Positions 15,063 to 22,858 of a stretch of 64,000 nt of DNA are shown in pieces. The stretch covers positions 1 to 64,000 of the forward strand of contig DATCLS010000045.1 of the NCBI GenBank assembly GCA_036563805.1, read 5' to 3'. Position 1 is the stretch's first letter; each line of letters begins with the position of its first letter. The notes under the pieces were generated by a model that was not told the DNA's origin, did not search any database, and saw only the letters and a program-made list of their open reading frames with translations. The position numbers and the translations under genes are program-made. The DNA is from DATCLS01 sp036563805. GTDB taxonomy: Bacteria > Actinomycetota > Acidimicrobiia > Acidimicrobiales > VFJN01.

Positions 15063-15126
15063 ACTCCGGTCTCTCTTGGGGGACCGTACAACGCCCGGCC
15101 GTCGCGCGGGTGGATCTTGCGCGAAC

Positions 15127-15158
15127 GAAACGGCCCCGGGCCGACAGGCCCGGGGCCG
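15127..15158 (-). terminator. Strong hairpin terminator after moaC
   Basis: A perfect 12-bp stem, CGGCCCCGGGCC/GGCCCGGGGCCG, with a 4-nt loop at 15131-15158. On the minus strand it is followed by TTTCGTT. It lies 25 bp after the moaC stop and ends the moeA-moaA-moaC unit. Confidence 0.85.
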
Positions 15159-15183
15159 CGCAGACCTGAGAGCCCGAGAGGCC

Positions 15184-15735
15184 CTAGAGCCCGAGCTCGC
15201 CGTCGAGCGCGTCGGCCCCGTCGGCGCCCTCGGTCGCCGACGCCGAGCTGGCCAGCGCCTCGGTGCGCCGGTAGGTGCCGCTCCGACCGCCGGTCTTCTC
15301 CCACAGGGCGATCTCGCCGATCGTCATGCCCCGGTCGACCGACTTGCACATGTCGTAGATGGTCAGGCAGGCGACCGAGCAGGCCGTCATGGCCTCCATC
15401 TCGACGCCGGTGCGGTCGACGGTGTCGACCTGGGCCTCGACCTCGACGAAGTCGTCCTCGATGCGGAAGTTGACGAGCACCGAGCCGACCAGCAGCGGGT
15501 GACACAGGGGGATGAGCTCGGGCGCCCGTTTGGCGGCCTGGATGCCGGCCACCCGGGCCACGGCCAAGACGTCGCCCTTGCTGATCGCACCCCGGGCGAC
15601 CAGCGAGGCCGTCTCGGGCTTCATGTGGACCCGGCCTCGGACGATGGCCCGGCGGTGCGACGGCTCTTTCGGCGTGACGTCGACCATGCGGGCGCGGCCG
15701 AGTGGGTCGAGATGAGTGAGCCCGCGGTCGGACAT
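15184..15735 (-). CDS. moaC: Cyclic pyranopterin monophosphate synthase MoaC
   Basis: A 183-residue protein for the second half of step 1 of molybdenum cofactor synthesis, converting the MoaA product to cPMP. It has THLDPLGRARMVDVTPKEPS, a KGDVLAVARVAGIQAAKRAP segment with ELIPLCHPL, VDTVDRTGVEMEAMTACSVA, and the catalytic Asp/Lys region YDMCKSVDRGMTI. A 20-residue acidic C-terminal tail follows the normal KTGGRSG end. The start is ATG 15735, 7 nt after TAGGCT. It is the last gene of the moeA-moaA-moaC unit, with a perfect terminator after it. Confidence 0.96.
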   Translation of the reverse strand: MSDRGLTHLDPLGRARMVDVTPKEPSHRRAIVRGRVHMKPETASLVARGAISKGDVLAVARVAGIQAAKRAPELIPLCHPLLVGSVLVNFRIEDDFVEVEAQVDTVDRTGVEMEAMTACSVACLTIYDMCKSVDRGMTIGEIALWEKTGGRSGTYRRTEALASSASATEGADGADALDGELGL

Positions 15736-15742
15736 GCGGACA

Positions 15743-15748
15743 AGCCTA
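15743..15748 (-). promoter_or_regulatory. -10 box TAGGCT before moaC
   Basis: TAGGCT on the minus strand, 7 nt before ATG 15735, with no Shine-Dalgarno. It is consistent with an internal leaderless promoter. Confidence 0.5.
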
Positions 15749-15878
15749 GACGCTGGCGCGACCCGGCCTGTTACCGACGCACACATCGCGTCCCGGGCGG
15801 GGCCGACGGGCCGACGACCGGGGCCCGGGCCCGGCCCCCGCCCCGGGCTGCGACGCCGGATCAGCCTCGCCCCGGCCC

Positions 15879-16907
15879 CTACCCCCCGATCTGGCTCATG
15901 CTCCGCCGGGGGCGGATGAACTGCACCTGGCCGATCATGTGCCCGGCCCACTTCCCGGCCACGCACCGGGCGACGGCGTCGCCGACCTCGCGGTCGGACG
16001 CCCCCGACCGCAGCAGCTGCCGCAGGTCGACCTCGTCCACGGCGAACAGGCAGGAGCGCAGTTGGCCGTCGGCGGTCAGCCGGATCCGGTCGCACGAGCC
16101 GCAGAAGGGCCGGGTCACCGACGGGATCACCCCGACCTCGCCCCGGCCGTCGCGGTACGTGAACCGCTCGGCCGGCTCGCTCCCCCGGGTGGGCACGGGC
16201 TCGAGCGGGAACACGGCGTCGATGGCCGCCACGATCTCGTCCTGGCTCACGACGGCGTCCGCGTCCCAGCGCTCCTCCGCGTCGAGCGGCATCCACTCGA
16301 TGAACCGCACGGTCACGCCCCGCTCGCGTCCGAAGGCGGCCAGGTCGACGACCTCGTCGTCGTTGACGCCCCGCATGACGACCACGTTCACCTTCACCGG
16401 GGCGAGCCCGGCCTCGACCGCGGCGTCGATGCCGTCGAGCACCTGGTCGAGCTGGTCGCGGCGGGTGAGGGCCTCGAAGCGGTCGCGCCGCAGCGTGTCG
16501 AGCGAGACGTTGACCCGCCGCAGGCCGGCGCCGGCCAGGTCGGCCGCCAGGCCCCGGAGCGTGGCGCCGTTGGTCGTCAGGGCCAGGTCGATGGGCGGGC
16601 CGCCGCCCCCGACCCGCAGGGCGGCCAGCTTGCGGACCAGCACGGGCAGGTGGGCGCGGACCGTGGGCTCGCCGCCGGTCAGGCGGATGCCGTCGACGCC
16701 GAACCGCTCGACGCACACCCGGGCGACACGCTCGATCTCCTCGAACGTGAGCACCTCGGACCGGGGCAGCCACTGCATGCCCTCGGCGGGCATGCAGTAG
16801 GTGCAGCGGAAGTTGCACCGGTCGGTGACAGAGATCCGCAGGTCGCGGTGGACCCGTCCGTAGCCGTCGACCAGGACGTCGGTGCCGGTGCCGGAATCTA
16901 CCCCCAC
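15879..16907 (-). CDS. moaA: GTP 3',8-cyclase MoaA
   Basis: A 342-residue radical SAM enzyme converting GTP to 3',8-cyclo-GTP for molybdenum cofactor. The N-terminal cluster is C31-N-F-R-C35-T-Y-C38. The GGEP motif is GIRLTGGEPTVR. The C-terminal second-cluster cysteines are in CGSCDRIRLTADGQLRSC, and the catalytically needed terminal Gly-Gly is present (SQIGG). Start GTG 16907 follows a TAGCCT box by 6 nt, and that box overlaps the moeA stop codon. It lies 9 bp after moeA and about 140 bp before moaC. Confidence 0.97.
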   Translation of the reverse strand: MGVDSGTGTDVLVDGYGRVHRDLRISVTDRCNFRCTYCMPAEGMQWLPRSEVLTFEEIERVARVCVERFGVDGIRLTGGEPTVRAHLPVLVRKLAALRVGGGGPPIDLALTTNGATLRGLAADLAGAGLRRVNVSLDTLRRDRFEALTRRDQLDQVLDGIDAAVEAGLAPVKVNVVVMRGVNDDEVVDLAAFGRERGVTVRFIEWMPLDAEERWDADAVVSQDEIVAAIDAVFPLEPVPTRGSEPAERFTYRDGRGEVGVIPSVTRPFCGSCDRIRLTADGQLRSCLFAVDEVDLRQLLRSGASDREVGDAVARCVAGKWAGHMIGQVQFIRPRRSMSQIGG

Positions 16908-16913
16908 GAACCC

Positions 16914-16919
16914 AGGCTA
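16914..16919 (-). promoter_or_regulatory. -10 box TAGCCT before moaA, containing the moeA stop codon
   Basis: The minus-strand TAG stop of moeA is the first half of TAGCCT, and six bases later comes the GTG of moaA. A leaderless internal promoter is inferred. Confidence 0.5.
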
Positions 16920-18167
16920 GGGGGCGGCGGACGAACCCAGCACCTCGTCCAGCAGGATGACCCGCACCCGGCCGCCGGCGGGCACCCCCTCGCCGTCGGG
17001 GAGCACGGCCAAGCCGTCGGCCTTGGCCATGGCCCCGAGCTGGTGCGACCCCTGCCCGCCCGAGGGGCGGACGCGCAGGACGCCGTCGCCGTCGACGGCC
17101 ACCGTGACCCGGGCGAAGTGCACCTTGCCGTCGGGCTTGCGGGTCAGCGGCTCGTCGGCCACGGCCGCCAGCCGGGCCCGGTGGAGCCGATGGTCGGGGT
17201 GGCCGGCCAGCCGGCGGATGCCGGGCCGGGCGAACAGCTCGAAGCTCACCATCGATGACACGGGGTTCCCCGGCAGCCCGAACACCGGGACGGGCGGCCC
17301 CTCGGGCGGCCGGACCGTGCCGAACGCCAGCGGCTTGGCGGGCCGGATGGCGACCTGCATCCAGCGCATGTCGCCCATCCGGTCGAGCACGACCTTGACC
17401 AGGTCGGCGTCGCCCATCGACACGCCGCCGCTCGACAGCACGGCGTCGCAGGTCTCGACGCCCCGCCGAAGCGCGGCGGTGATGGCCCCCTCGTCGTCGG
17501 GGGCGGTGCCCAGGTCGACGGCCTCGAACCCCGACCGGGCCACCAGGGCCAGCAGCGTTGGCCGGTTGCTGTCGCGGATCTCGCCGGGCCTCAGCGGGCG
17601 GGGGCCCTCGACCAGCTCGTCGCCGGTGGACAGCACGCCGACCCGGGGCCGGGGGTGGACCGCGACCTCGTCGATGCCGAGCGAGGCGAGCACGCCGACG
17701 TGGGCGGGGGTGAGGTGGTCGCCGGCCGCGAACACGGGCTCGCCGGCCCGGAGGTCGTCGCCCGCCGGCCGGATGTGGGTGCCGGGCGCCACCGGCCGCT
17801 GGATGGCGACCCGGTCGCCGCCGTCGAGCCGCTCGGTCCACTCGACCATGACGACGGCGTCGGCTCCCTCCGGCATCGGCGCCCCGGTGAAGATGCGCAT
17901 GGCCTCGCCGGGCTGGAGCGCCCGGGGCGCGGGGTGGCCGGCCGCCACCTCGGCGACGACCGGCAGGGTCACGGGGGCGGACGCGACGTCGGCGGCCCGG
18001 ACCGCGTAGCCGTCCATGGCCGTGTTGGCGAACGGGGGGACGTCCTCCCCGGCCCGGACGTCGGCCGCCAGCACGCAGCCCACGGCGTCCGGCCGGGCGA
18101 CCCGCCGAGCGGGTCGGGGGGCGCACCCAGCCAGGACGTGGGCGGTGGCCTCCTCGAGCGTGATCAC
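16917..18167 (-). CDS. moeA: Molybdopterin molybdenumtransferase MoeA
   Basis: A 416-residue MoeA/gephyrin-E-domain enzyme inserting molybdate into adenylylated molybdopterin. It has the N-terminal linker domain (VGCVLAADVRAGEDVPPFAN with TAMDGYAVRA), the TGAPMPEGADAVVMVE motif, and the MoCF-binding domain with VGVLSTGDELVEG, IRDSNRPTL, VLSSGGVSMGDADLVK and VFGLPGNPVSS. A C-terminal domain IV is present. The start is GTG 18167, 6 nt after TAGCGT. It is the first gene of the moeA-moaA-moaC unit; the substrate hydroxylase could be the CoxL-like protein at 6677-9025. Confidence 0.96.
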   Translation of the reverse strand: MITLEEATAHVLAGCAPRPARRVARPDAVGCVLAADVRAGEDVPPFANTAMDGYAVRAADVASAPVTLPVVAEVAAGHPAPRALQPGEAMRIFTGAPMPEGADAVVMVEWTERLDGGDRVAIQRPVAPGTHIRPAGDDLRAGEPVFAAGDHLTPAHVGVLASLGIDEVAVHPRPRVGVLSTGDELVEGPRPLRPGEIRDSNRPTLLALVARSGFEAVDLGTAPDDEGAITAALRRGVETCDAVLSSGGVSMGDADLVKVVLDRMGDMRWMQVAIRPAKPLAFGTVRPPEGPPVPVFGLPGNPVSSMVSFELFARPGIRRLAGHPDHRLHRARLAAVADEPLTRKPDGKVHFARVTVAVDGDGVLRVRPSGGQGSHQLGAMAKADGLAVLPDGEGVPAGGRVRVILLDEVLGSSAAP

Positions 18168-18173
18168 GGGGTC

Positions 18174-18179
18174 ACGCTA
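18174..18179 (-). promoter_or_regulatory. -10 box TAGCGT before moeA
   Basis: TAGCGT on the minus strand, 6 nt before GTG 18167, with no ribosome site between. It fits the leaderless pattern. Confidence 0.5.
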
Positions 18180-18199
18180 CTGGCCCCCTGGCCGACCGC

Positions 18200-18697
18200 T
18201 CAGGTCCGGTTGTCCCGCGCCGTGCGGCGCCCGCCCCGCAGGTCGTCGAGCGTGGCGCCGGCGACGACGCCGAGCAGGATCATGCCGACGCCGAGGCCGA
18301 GGTGCAGCCAGTCGTCGGCGGTGTTGAGCGGGACGAAGTTGGCGTCGGACGCCTTGTCGACCAGCGCGCCGTACAGCGTCAGCACGAGGTAGACGAGGCC
18401 GCCGCCGACCAGGAACAGCCGGGACGCGGCGGCGGTCTTCGCCGCCCACAGCCCGAGCACGCCGAAGGCGACGTGGACCAGGTTGTGGAGGATCGAGACC
18501 TGGAAGACGCCGAACAGCTCGGCGTCGGAGTCGGTGCCGGCGAACGTCATGTCGCCGACGTTGGTGGTGAAGCCGGGGATGAACCCGACGATGCCGACGA
18601 TCAGGAACACGGCGCCGACGACGGTCGCGAAGAGCTGCGCCGTCGTCGCGGGCCGCACGCCGATCATCCGGCGCCGGGATGCCGGGATTTGGGCCAT
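18200..18697 (-). CDS. DUF4383 four-helix membrane protein
   Basis: A 165-residue protein with four predicted membrane helices: LFATVVGAVFLIVGIVGFIP, a helix starting ILHNLVHVAFGVLGLWAAK, LFLVGGGLVYLVLTLYG and WLHLGLGVGMILLGVVAGA. The HN-x-x-H segment (ILHNLVHVAFG) and the D-x-x-L-H near the last helix are characteristic of DUF4383. The start is ATG 18697, preceded by AAGGAG. The function is unknown; it is common in actinobacteria. It is divergent from the LigD-type gene. Confidence 0.85.
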   Translation of the reverse strand: MAQIPASRRRMIGVRPATTAQLFATVVGAVFLIVGIVGFIPGFTTNVGDMTFAGTDSDAELFGVFQVSILHNLVHVAFGVLGLWAAKTAAASRLFLVGGGLVYLVLTLYGALVDKASDANFVPLNTADDWLHLGLGVGMILLGVVAGATLDDLRGGRRTARDNRT

Positions 18698-18818
18698 GGT
18701 GATCTCCTTGGGATCGCCCACCTGGTCGGCGCGGGCTTCCCCGGGGGCCGGACGCCAAACTCCCGTTCGGGGGTTGGTAGGCCGGCGGCGGACCGGGTAC
18801 GCAGGGAGGGTGCCGGCC

Positions 18819-20546
18819 ATGAAGGCGAACAGGACCACGAAGGCCAGCAGGGCCGAGAAAGCGGGCAAGGGCACGAAGACGGGCACGCCCGCCAAGGCCG
18901 AGAAGGCCAACGACCAGGCCGAGCGCCTGGCCAGGTACCAGGAGAAGCGCGACTTCTCCCGCACGGCCGAGCCGGCCGGGGGCGACGACGGCCGGCGCGA
19001 CGCCGAGCGACCCGACGGCCCCCTGTTCGTCGTCCAGCGCCACCGGGCCCGGCGCCGCCACTACGACCTGCGGCTCGAGATCGACGGGGTGCTGGCCAGC
19101 TGGGCGGTCCCCAAGGGCCCGACGCTCGACCCCAAGGCCCGCCACCTGGCCGTCCACGTCGAGGACCACCCGATCGAGTACGCCGAGTTCGAGGGCGTGA
19201 TCCCCGCCGGCGAGTACGGCGGCGGCGACGTGATCGTGTGGGACCGGGGTACCTGGGAGTTCGCCGGCTCGGGCGACCCCGCGGCGGCGGTCGAGAAGGG
19301 CGACCTGCACTTCGACCTGCACGGCGAGAAGCTGAAGGGCCGGTTCGTGCTGATCCGCCGGGGGCGGGACGGGTCGGGCGGCAAGGAGCAGTGGCTGCTC
19401 CTCCACAAGGACGACGAGTTCGCCGAGCCGGGCTGGGACCCCGAGGACCACCCCCACTCGGTCAAGAGCGGCCGGACCAACGACGAGGTGGCCGAGGCGC
19501 CCGAGGCCATGTGGCGCAGCGATCTCCCCGCCGACCAGGCCGAGGTGCCGGTCGAGGGCGCGTCCCGACGGCGCCGGCGCGAGCCGCTCCCCACCTGGGA
19601 CCCGCCCACCGACGAGGAGCTGGCCGCCCTCGACGAGCTGGGCACCAAGGGGAAGTGGCGCCTCCAGGGCCGGGAGCTGGCGCTCACCAACCTCGACAAG
19701 GTGCTGTTCCCCGGCCGGGACGGCGAGGAGCCGGTCACCAAGCGCGACCTCATCCGCTACCACGCGGTGATCGCCCCCACGATGCTCCCGTACCTGGCCG
19801 ACCGGCCCCTCAACACCCAGCGCTTCCCCAACGGGGTGGACAAGCCGGGGTTCTGGCACAAGGAGGTGCCCAGTCACGCCCCCGACTGGATCCGGCGCTG
19901 GCGGTACGAGGACGCCGAGCCCGACGAGACCCAGTGGTACATCGTGCCGGACAGCGTCCCGACGATGGCCTGGCTGGCCAACTACGGCGCCGTCGAGCTC
20001 CACGCCTGGACGTCCCGCATCCCCGAGTTCCGCAACCCCACCTGGGCGCTGTTCGACATCGACCCGGGCACCGAGACGACGTTCGACGACATCCTGGTGC
20101 TGGCCCGCCTCCACCGCACCGCCCTCGACCACCTCGGCGTCGAGGCCCGGCCCAAGGTGTCGGGGCAGCGGGGCATCCAGATCTGGGTGCCGATCGTGCC
20201 CACGTACACCTACGCCGAGACCCGGCAGTGGGTGGAGACCGTGTCGAAGGCGATCGGCCGGACCGTGCCCGACATGGTCAGCTGGGCGTGGCGCAAGGAG
20301 GACCGCAAGGGCAAGGCTCGCCTCGACTACACCCAGAACGTCATCAACAAGACGCTGGTGGCGCCGTACAGCGCCCGGCCCCGGCCGGGGGCGCCGGTGT
20401 CGGTGCCGCTCGAGTGGGACGAGCTCGACGACCCCGACCTCACGCCCGACCGGTGGACGATCCGGACCGTGCTCGACCGGTTGGAGGAGGTCGGCGACCC
20501 GTTCGCCCCGCTGCTCGAGATCGAGCAGGAGCTGCCGAAGCTCTGA
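18819..20546 (+). CDS. LigD-type 3'-phosphoesterase + primase-polymerase fusion, no ligase domain
   Basis: A 575-residue protein. Residues 1-45 are Lys/Ala-rich and histone-tail-like. The phosphoesterase domain spans about 55-215. Its His/Asp/Arg set is intact: H75, H81, D83 and R85 in QRHRARRRHYDLRLE, then HPIEYAEFEG and IPAGEYGGGDV. The LigD polymerase (archaeo-eukaryotic primase-like) domain spans about 285-575. It has LTNLDKVLFPG, DIDPG (D413, D415) and third metal Asp D503 in LDYTQN. LigD of non-homologous end joining normally also carries an ATP-dependent ligase domain; none is present and no ku gene is nearby. The start is ATG 18819 behind GGGAGGG. Confidence 0.9.
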   Translation: MKANRTTKASRAEKAGKGTKTGTPAKAEKANDQAERLARYQEKRDFSRTAEPAGGDDGRRDAERPDGPLFVVQRHRARRRHYDLRLEIDGVLASWAVPKGPTLDPKARHLAVHVEDHPIEYAEFEGVIPAGEYGGGDVIVWDRGTWEFAGSGDPAAAVEKGDLHFDLHGEKLKGRFVLIRRGRDGSGGKEQWLLLHKDDEFAEPGWDPEDHPHSVKSGRTNDEVAEAPEAMWRSDLPADQAEVPVEGASRRRRREPLPTWDPPTDEELAALDELGTKGKWRLQGRELALTNLDKVLFPGRDGEEPVTKRDLIRYHAVIAPTMLPYLADRPLNTQRFPNGVDKPGFWHKEVPSHAPDWIRRWRYEDAEPDETQWYIVPDSVPTMAWLANYGAVELHAWTSRIPEFRNPTWALFDIDPGTETTFDDILVLARLHRTALDHLGVEARPKVSGQRGIQIWVPIVPTYTYAETRQWVETVSKAIGRTVPDMVSWAWRKEDRKGKARLDYTQNVINKTLVAPYSARPRPGAPVSVPLEWDELDDPDLTPDRWTIRTVLDRLEEVGDPFAPLLEIEQELPKL

Positions 20547-20579
20547 CCGGCGGGACGGGCCGACGCCCGCCCGCCGGGC

Positions 20580-21467
20580 CTACGCCAGCCCGCGCCGCCG
20601 GACGACGTCGGCCAGAAAGGCCCCGAACTCGGCCCCCAGGTCCTCGCGGTCGAGCGCCAGCTCGACGGTGGCCCGCAGGTAGTCGAGCTTCTTGCCGATG
20701 TCGAAGCGCCCGTCCTCGAACACGTACCCGTACACGGGCTGCTCGCGGAGCAGGATGGCGATGGCGTCGGTGAGCTGGATCTCGCCGCCCACGCCCGGCT
20801 TCGTCCGGTCGATCGCCCGGAAGATCTCGGGCGTGAACACGTAGCGGCCCATGACCGCCAGGTCGGAGGGGGCGTCCTCCGGCGCCGGCTTCTCGACGAT
20901 GCCGCGCAGCCGGACCAGCCCGTGCTCGTCGGGCGGCTCGGCGTCCGCGCAGCCGTAGGACGAGATCTCCTCGGGCGGGAACGACTTGAAAGCCACGACC
21001 GAGCCGCCGGTGCGCTCGTGGGCGGCGATCATGTCCTCGAGCACGGTCGAGCGCTCGTCCATGATGTCGTCGCCCAGCATCACCGCGAACGGCTCGTTGC
21101 CGACGTGCTTGCGGGCGACCGACACGGCGTGGCCCAGCCCGAGCGCCTCGCCCTGGCGGACGTAGTGGATGTCGGCCAGGTCGGCCAGCCCCCGGATCTC
21201 GGCCAGCAGGTCGTGCTTGCCGGCCGCCTCGAGCGACACCTCGAGCTCGATGGACCGGTCGAAGTGGTCCTCGAGGCTGCGCTTGCCCCGCCCGGTGATG
21301 ATGAGGATGTCGTCGATGCCGGCCCGGACGGCCTCCTCGACGACGTACTGGATCGCCGGCCGGTCGACGACCGGCAGCATCTCCTTGGGCTGGGCCTTGG
21401 TGGCCGGCAGGAAGCGTGTCCCCAGCCCGGCGGCGGGAATGACCGCCTTGCGGACCGCGCGCGTCAT
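20580..21467 (-). CDS. galU: UTP-glucose-1-phosphate uridylyltransferase GalU
   Basis: A 295-residue nucleotidyltransferase forming UDP-glucose. Signature motifs are PAAGLGTRFLPATKA (residues 11-25), KEMLPVVDRPAIQYVVEEA, FAVMLGDDIMDE, GRYVFTPEIF and GEIQLTDAIAILL. The start is ATG 21467 with GGAGA upstream; a GTG at 21506 in frame is less likely. It is convergent with the LigD-type gene (33 bp apart) and divergent from fmdB. The nearby membrane protein, moeA and fmdB recall the conserved actinobacterial galU neighbourhood. Confidence 0.95.
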   Translation of the reverse strand: MTRAVRKAVIPAAGLGTRFLPATKAQPKEMLPVVDRPAIQYVVEEAVRAGIDDILIITGRGKRSLEDHFDRSIELEVSLEAAGKHDLLAEIRGLADLADIHYVRQGEALGLGHAVSVARKHVGNEPFAVMLGDDIMDERSTVLEDMIAAHERTGGSVVAFKSFPPEEISSYGCADAEPPDEHGLVRLRGIVEKPAPEDAPSDLAVMGRYVFTPEIFRAIDRTKPGVGGEIQLTDAIAILLREQPVYGYVFEDGRFDIGKKLDYLRATVELALDREDLGAEFGAFLADVVRRRGLA

Positions 21468-21547
21468 CGTCGGTCTCCAATCACGCCGAGACTCACGTCG
21501 AGGCACCCTACTGCTCCCGGCGATGGCGTCGGGAGCCCGTACGGCGA

Positions 21548-21579
21548 TACGATTAGCAGTCGCTCGGCGCGAGTGCTAA
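21548..21579 (+). promoter_or_regulatory. CIRCE-like heat-shock operator with a -10 box, upstream of fmdB-mtnP
   Basis: TTAGCAGTC (21553-21561), nine bases, GAGTGCTAA (21571-21579). The CIRCE consensus is TTAGCACTC-N9-GAGTGCTAA, so only one of 18 arm positions differs. TACGAT at 21548-21553 could be the -10 box, so HrcA bound here would cover the transcription start. The fmdB start follows 64 bp later. Confidence 0.8.
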
Positions 21580-21643
21580 ATGCAAGGAGACCGGTGCGAC
21601 CGGCCGCCAGCGGGACGGTCGGCGCGGATCCAATGGAGCAGTG

Positions 21644-21937
21644 ATGCCCACGTACGAATACCGCTGTCGGGACTGCGGTCAGCACCTCGAGGTCGTGCAG
21701 TCGTTCCGCGACGATCCGCTGACGGAGTGCCCCAACTGCAAGGGCCTCCTGAAGAAGGTCTTCCAGCCGATCGGGATCGCCTTCAAGGGCTCGGGCTTCT
21801 ACAAGACCGACAGCCGGTCGGGTTCGTCCGGGTCGAAGAGCTCCGACTCGTCCAGCTCGTCCGAATCGAAGAGCTCGTCCGACTCTTCGTCGAGCTCCAG
21901 CTCGTCCGACTCCGGGTCCAGCACGAGCGCCGCGTGA
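21644..21937 (+). CDS. FmdB family zinc-ribbon protein with a Ser-rich tail
   Basis: A 97-residue protein. Residues 1-45 are the FmdB/CxxC zinc ribbon: MPTYEYRCRDCGQHLEV and a second CPNC pair, four Cys in all. A KKVFQPIGIAFKGSGFYKTD segment follows, then about 40 almost pure Ser/Asp/Glu/Lys residues. The family is named for a putative formamidase regulator, but its molecular role is unknown. The start is ATG 21644 with GGAG 5 nt upstream (GTG 21641 is adjacent). It is preceded by a CIRCE-like operator and its TGA overlaps the GTG of mtnP, so both are probably under one heat-shock promoter. Confidence 0.9.
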   Translation: MPTYEYRCRDCGQHLEVVQSFRDDPLTECPNCKGLLKKVFQPIGIAFKGSGFYKTDSRSGSSGSKSSDSSSSSESKSSSDSSSSSSSSDSGSSTSAA

Positions 21938-22749
21938 CCGCCGCAGCTGGGGACGACGGCGGGCGCCGGGCCGACGTCGGCGTTTTCGGCGGCTCGGGCC
22001 TGTACTCATTGCTCGACGACGTCGAGGAGGTCGCGCTCGACACGCCGTTCGGGCCGCCCTCGGCGCCCGTCACGATCGGCACCGTGGCCGACCGGCGGGT
22101 GGCGTTCCTGCCCCGCCACGGCATCGGCCACACGCTCCCGCCCCACCGGGTGCCGTACCGGGCCAACGCCTGGGCGCTGCGCGAGCTGGGCGTGCGGGCG
22201 ATCTTCGGGCCGTGCGCCTCGGGCTCGCTGCAGCCCGACATCCACCCGGGCGAGTTCGTGGTGGTCGACCAGATCATCGACCGGACCGCGGGCCGGCCGT
22301 CGACGTTCCACGACGGCCCCGACACGCCCCCGGGCCTCGCCCCGGTCGACCACGTCAGCTTCGCCGACCCCTACGACGCCGACCTGCGCAAGGTCGCCGT
22401 CGAGGCCTGCCGGAGCGAGGGGGTCACCGTCCACGACGGCGGCACCGTCGTCGTCATCGATGGCCCCCGGTTCTCGACCCGGGCCGAGTCGCGCTGGTAC
22501 GCCGCCCAGGGCTGGCACGTCATCAACATGACCCAGATGCCCGAGGCGGTCCTCGCCACCGAGGCGGGCGTGCCGTACGCCGCCATCGCCCTCATCACCG
22601 ACTACGACGTCGGGCTCGAGGGGATGCCCGGCATCGAGCCGGTCACGATGGAGGAGGTGTTCGCCACCCTCGAGCGCAACGCCGAGGTCGTCCGGGGCGT
22701 GCTGTTCAAGGCGATCGAGCTGCTCCCCGACCACCTCCTGGCCGACTAG
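21934..22749 (+). CDS. mtnP: S-methyl-5'-thioadenosine phosphorylase
   Basis: A 271-residue trimeric-type phosphorylase that splits 5'-methylthioadenosine into adenine and methylthioribose-1-phosphate. It has VFGGSGLYSLLDDVEEV, PRHGIGHTLPPHRVPYRANA (phosphate/ribose site), GPCASGSLQPDIHPGEFVV, an RFSTRAESRWY motif, and NMTQMPEAVLATEAGVPYAA followed by TDYD. The start GTG 21934 overlaps the fmdB stop (GTGA). It is thus an unusual partner for an FmdB protein and a CIRCE operator. Some actinobacterial homologues also accept inosine, which cannot be resolved here. Confidence 0.93.
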   Translation: MTAAAGDDGGRRADVGVFGGSGLYSLLDDVEEVALDTPFGPPSAPVTIGTVADRRVAFLPRHGIGHTLPPHRVPYRANAWALRELGVRAIFGPCASGSLQPDIHPGEFVVVDQIIDRTAGRPSTFHDGPDTPPGLAPVDHVSFADPYDADLRKVAVEACRSEGVTVHDGGTVVVIDGPRFSTRAESRWYAAQGWHVINMTQMPEAVLATEAGVPYAAIALITDYDVGLEGMPGIEPVTMEEVFATLERNAEVVRGVLFKAIELLPDHLLAD

Positions 22750-22858
22750 CTCCTGGCCGACCGGGACGCGGTCCTCGGCGCGCCGGGCGGGGCCCCGGCC
22801 GGCGCTAACCTCACCGCCCGACTTCCCCCGCAGCCGTCCCGTCGACGCGGAGGAAGCC

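Noticed and set aside
15184..18126. A 980-residue minus-strand frame spanning moaC and the moaA/moeA region
   Set aside because: Only the last 183 residues (MoaC) are real; the rest is an out-of-frame shadow of moaA and moeA.
21580..21933. N-terminal extension of the MTA phosphorylase frame
   Set aside because: This part overlaps CIRCE and fmdB in another frame and has no similarity to phosphorylases; GTG 21934 gives the family-length protein.
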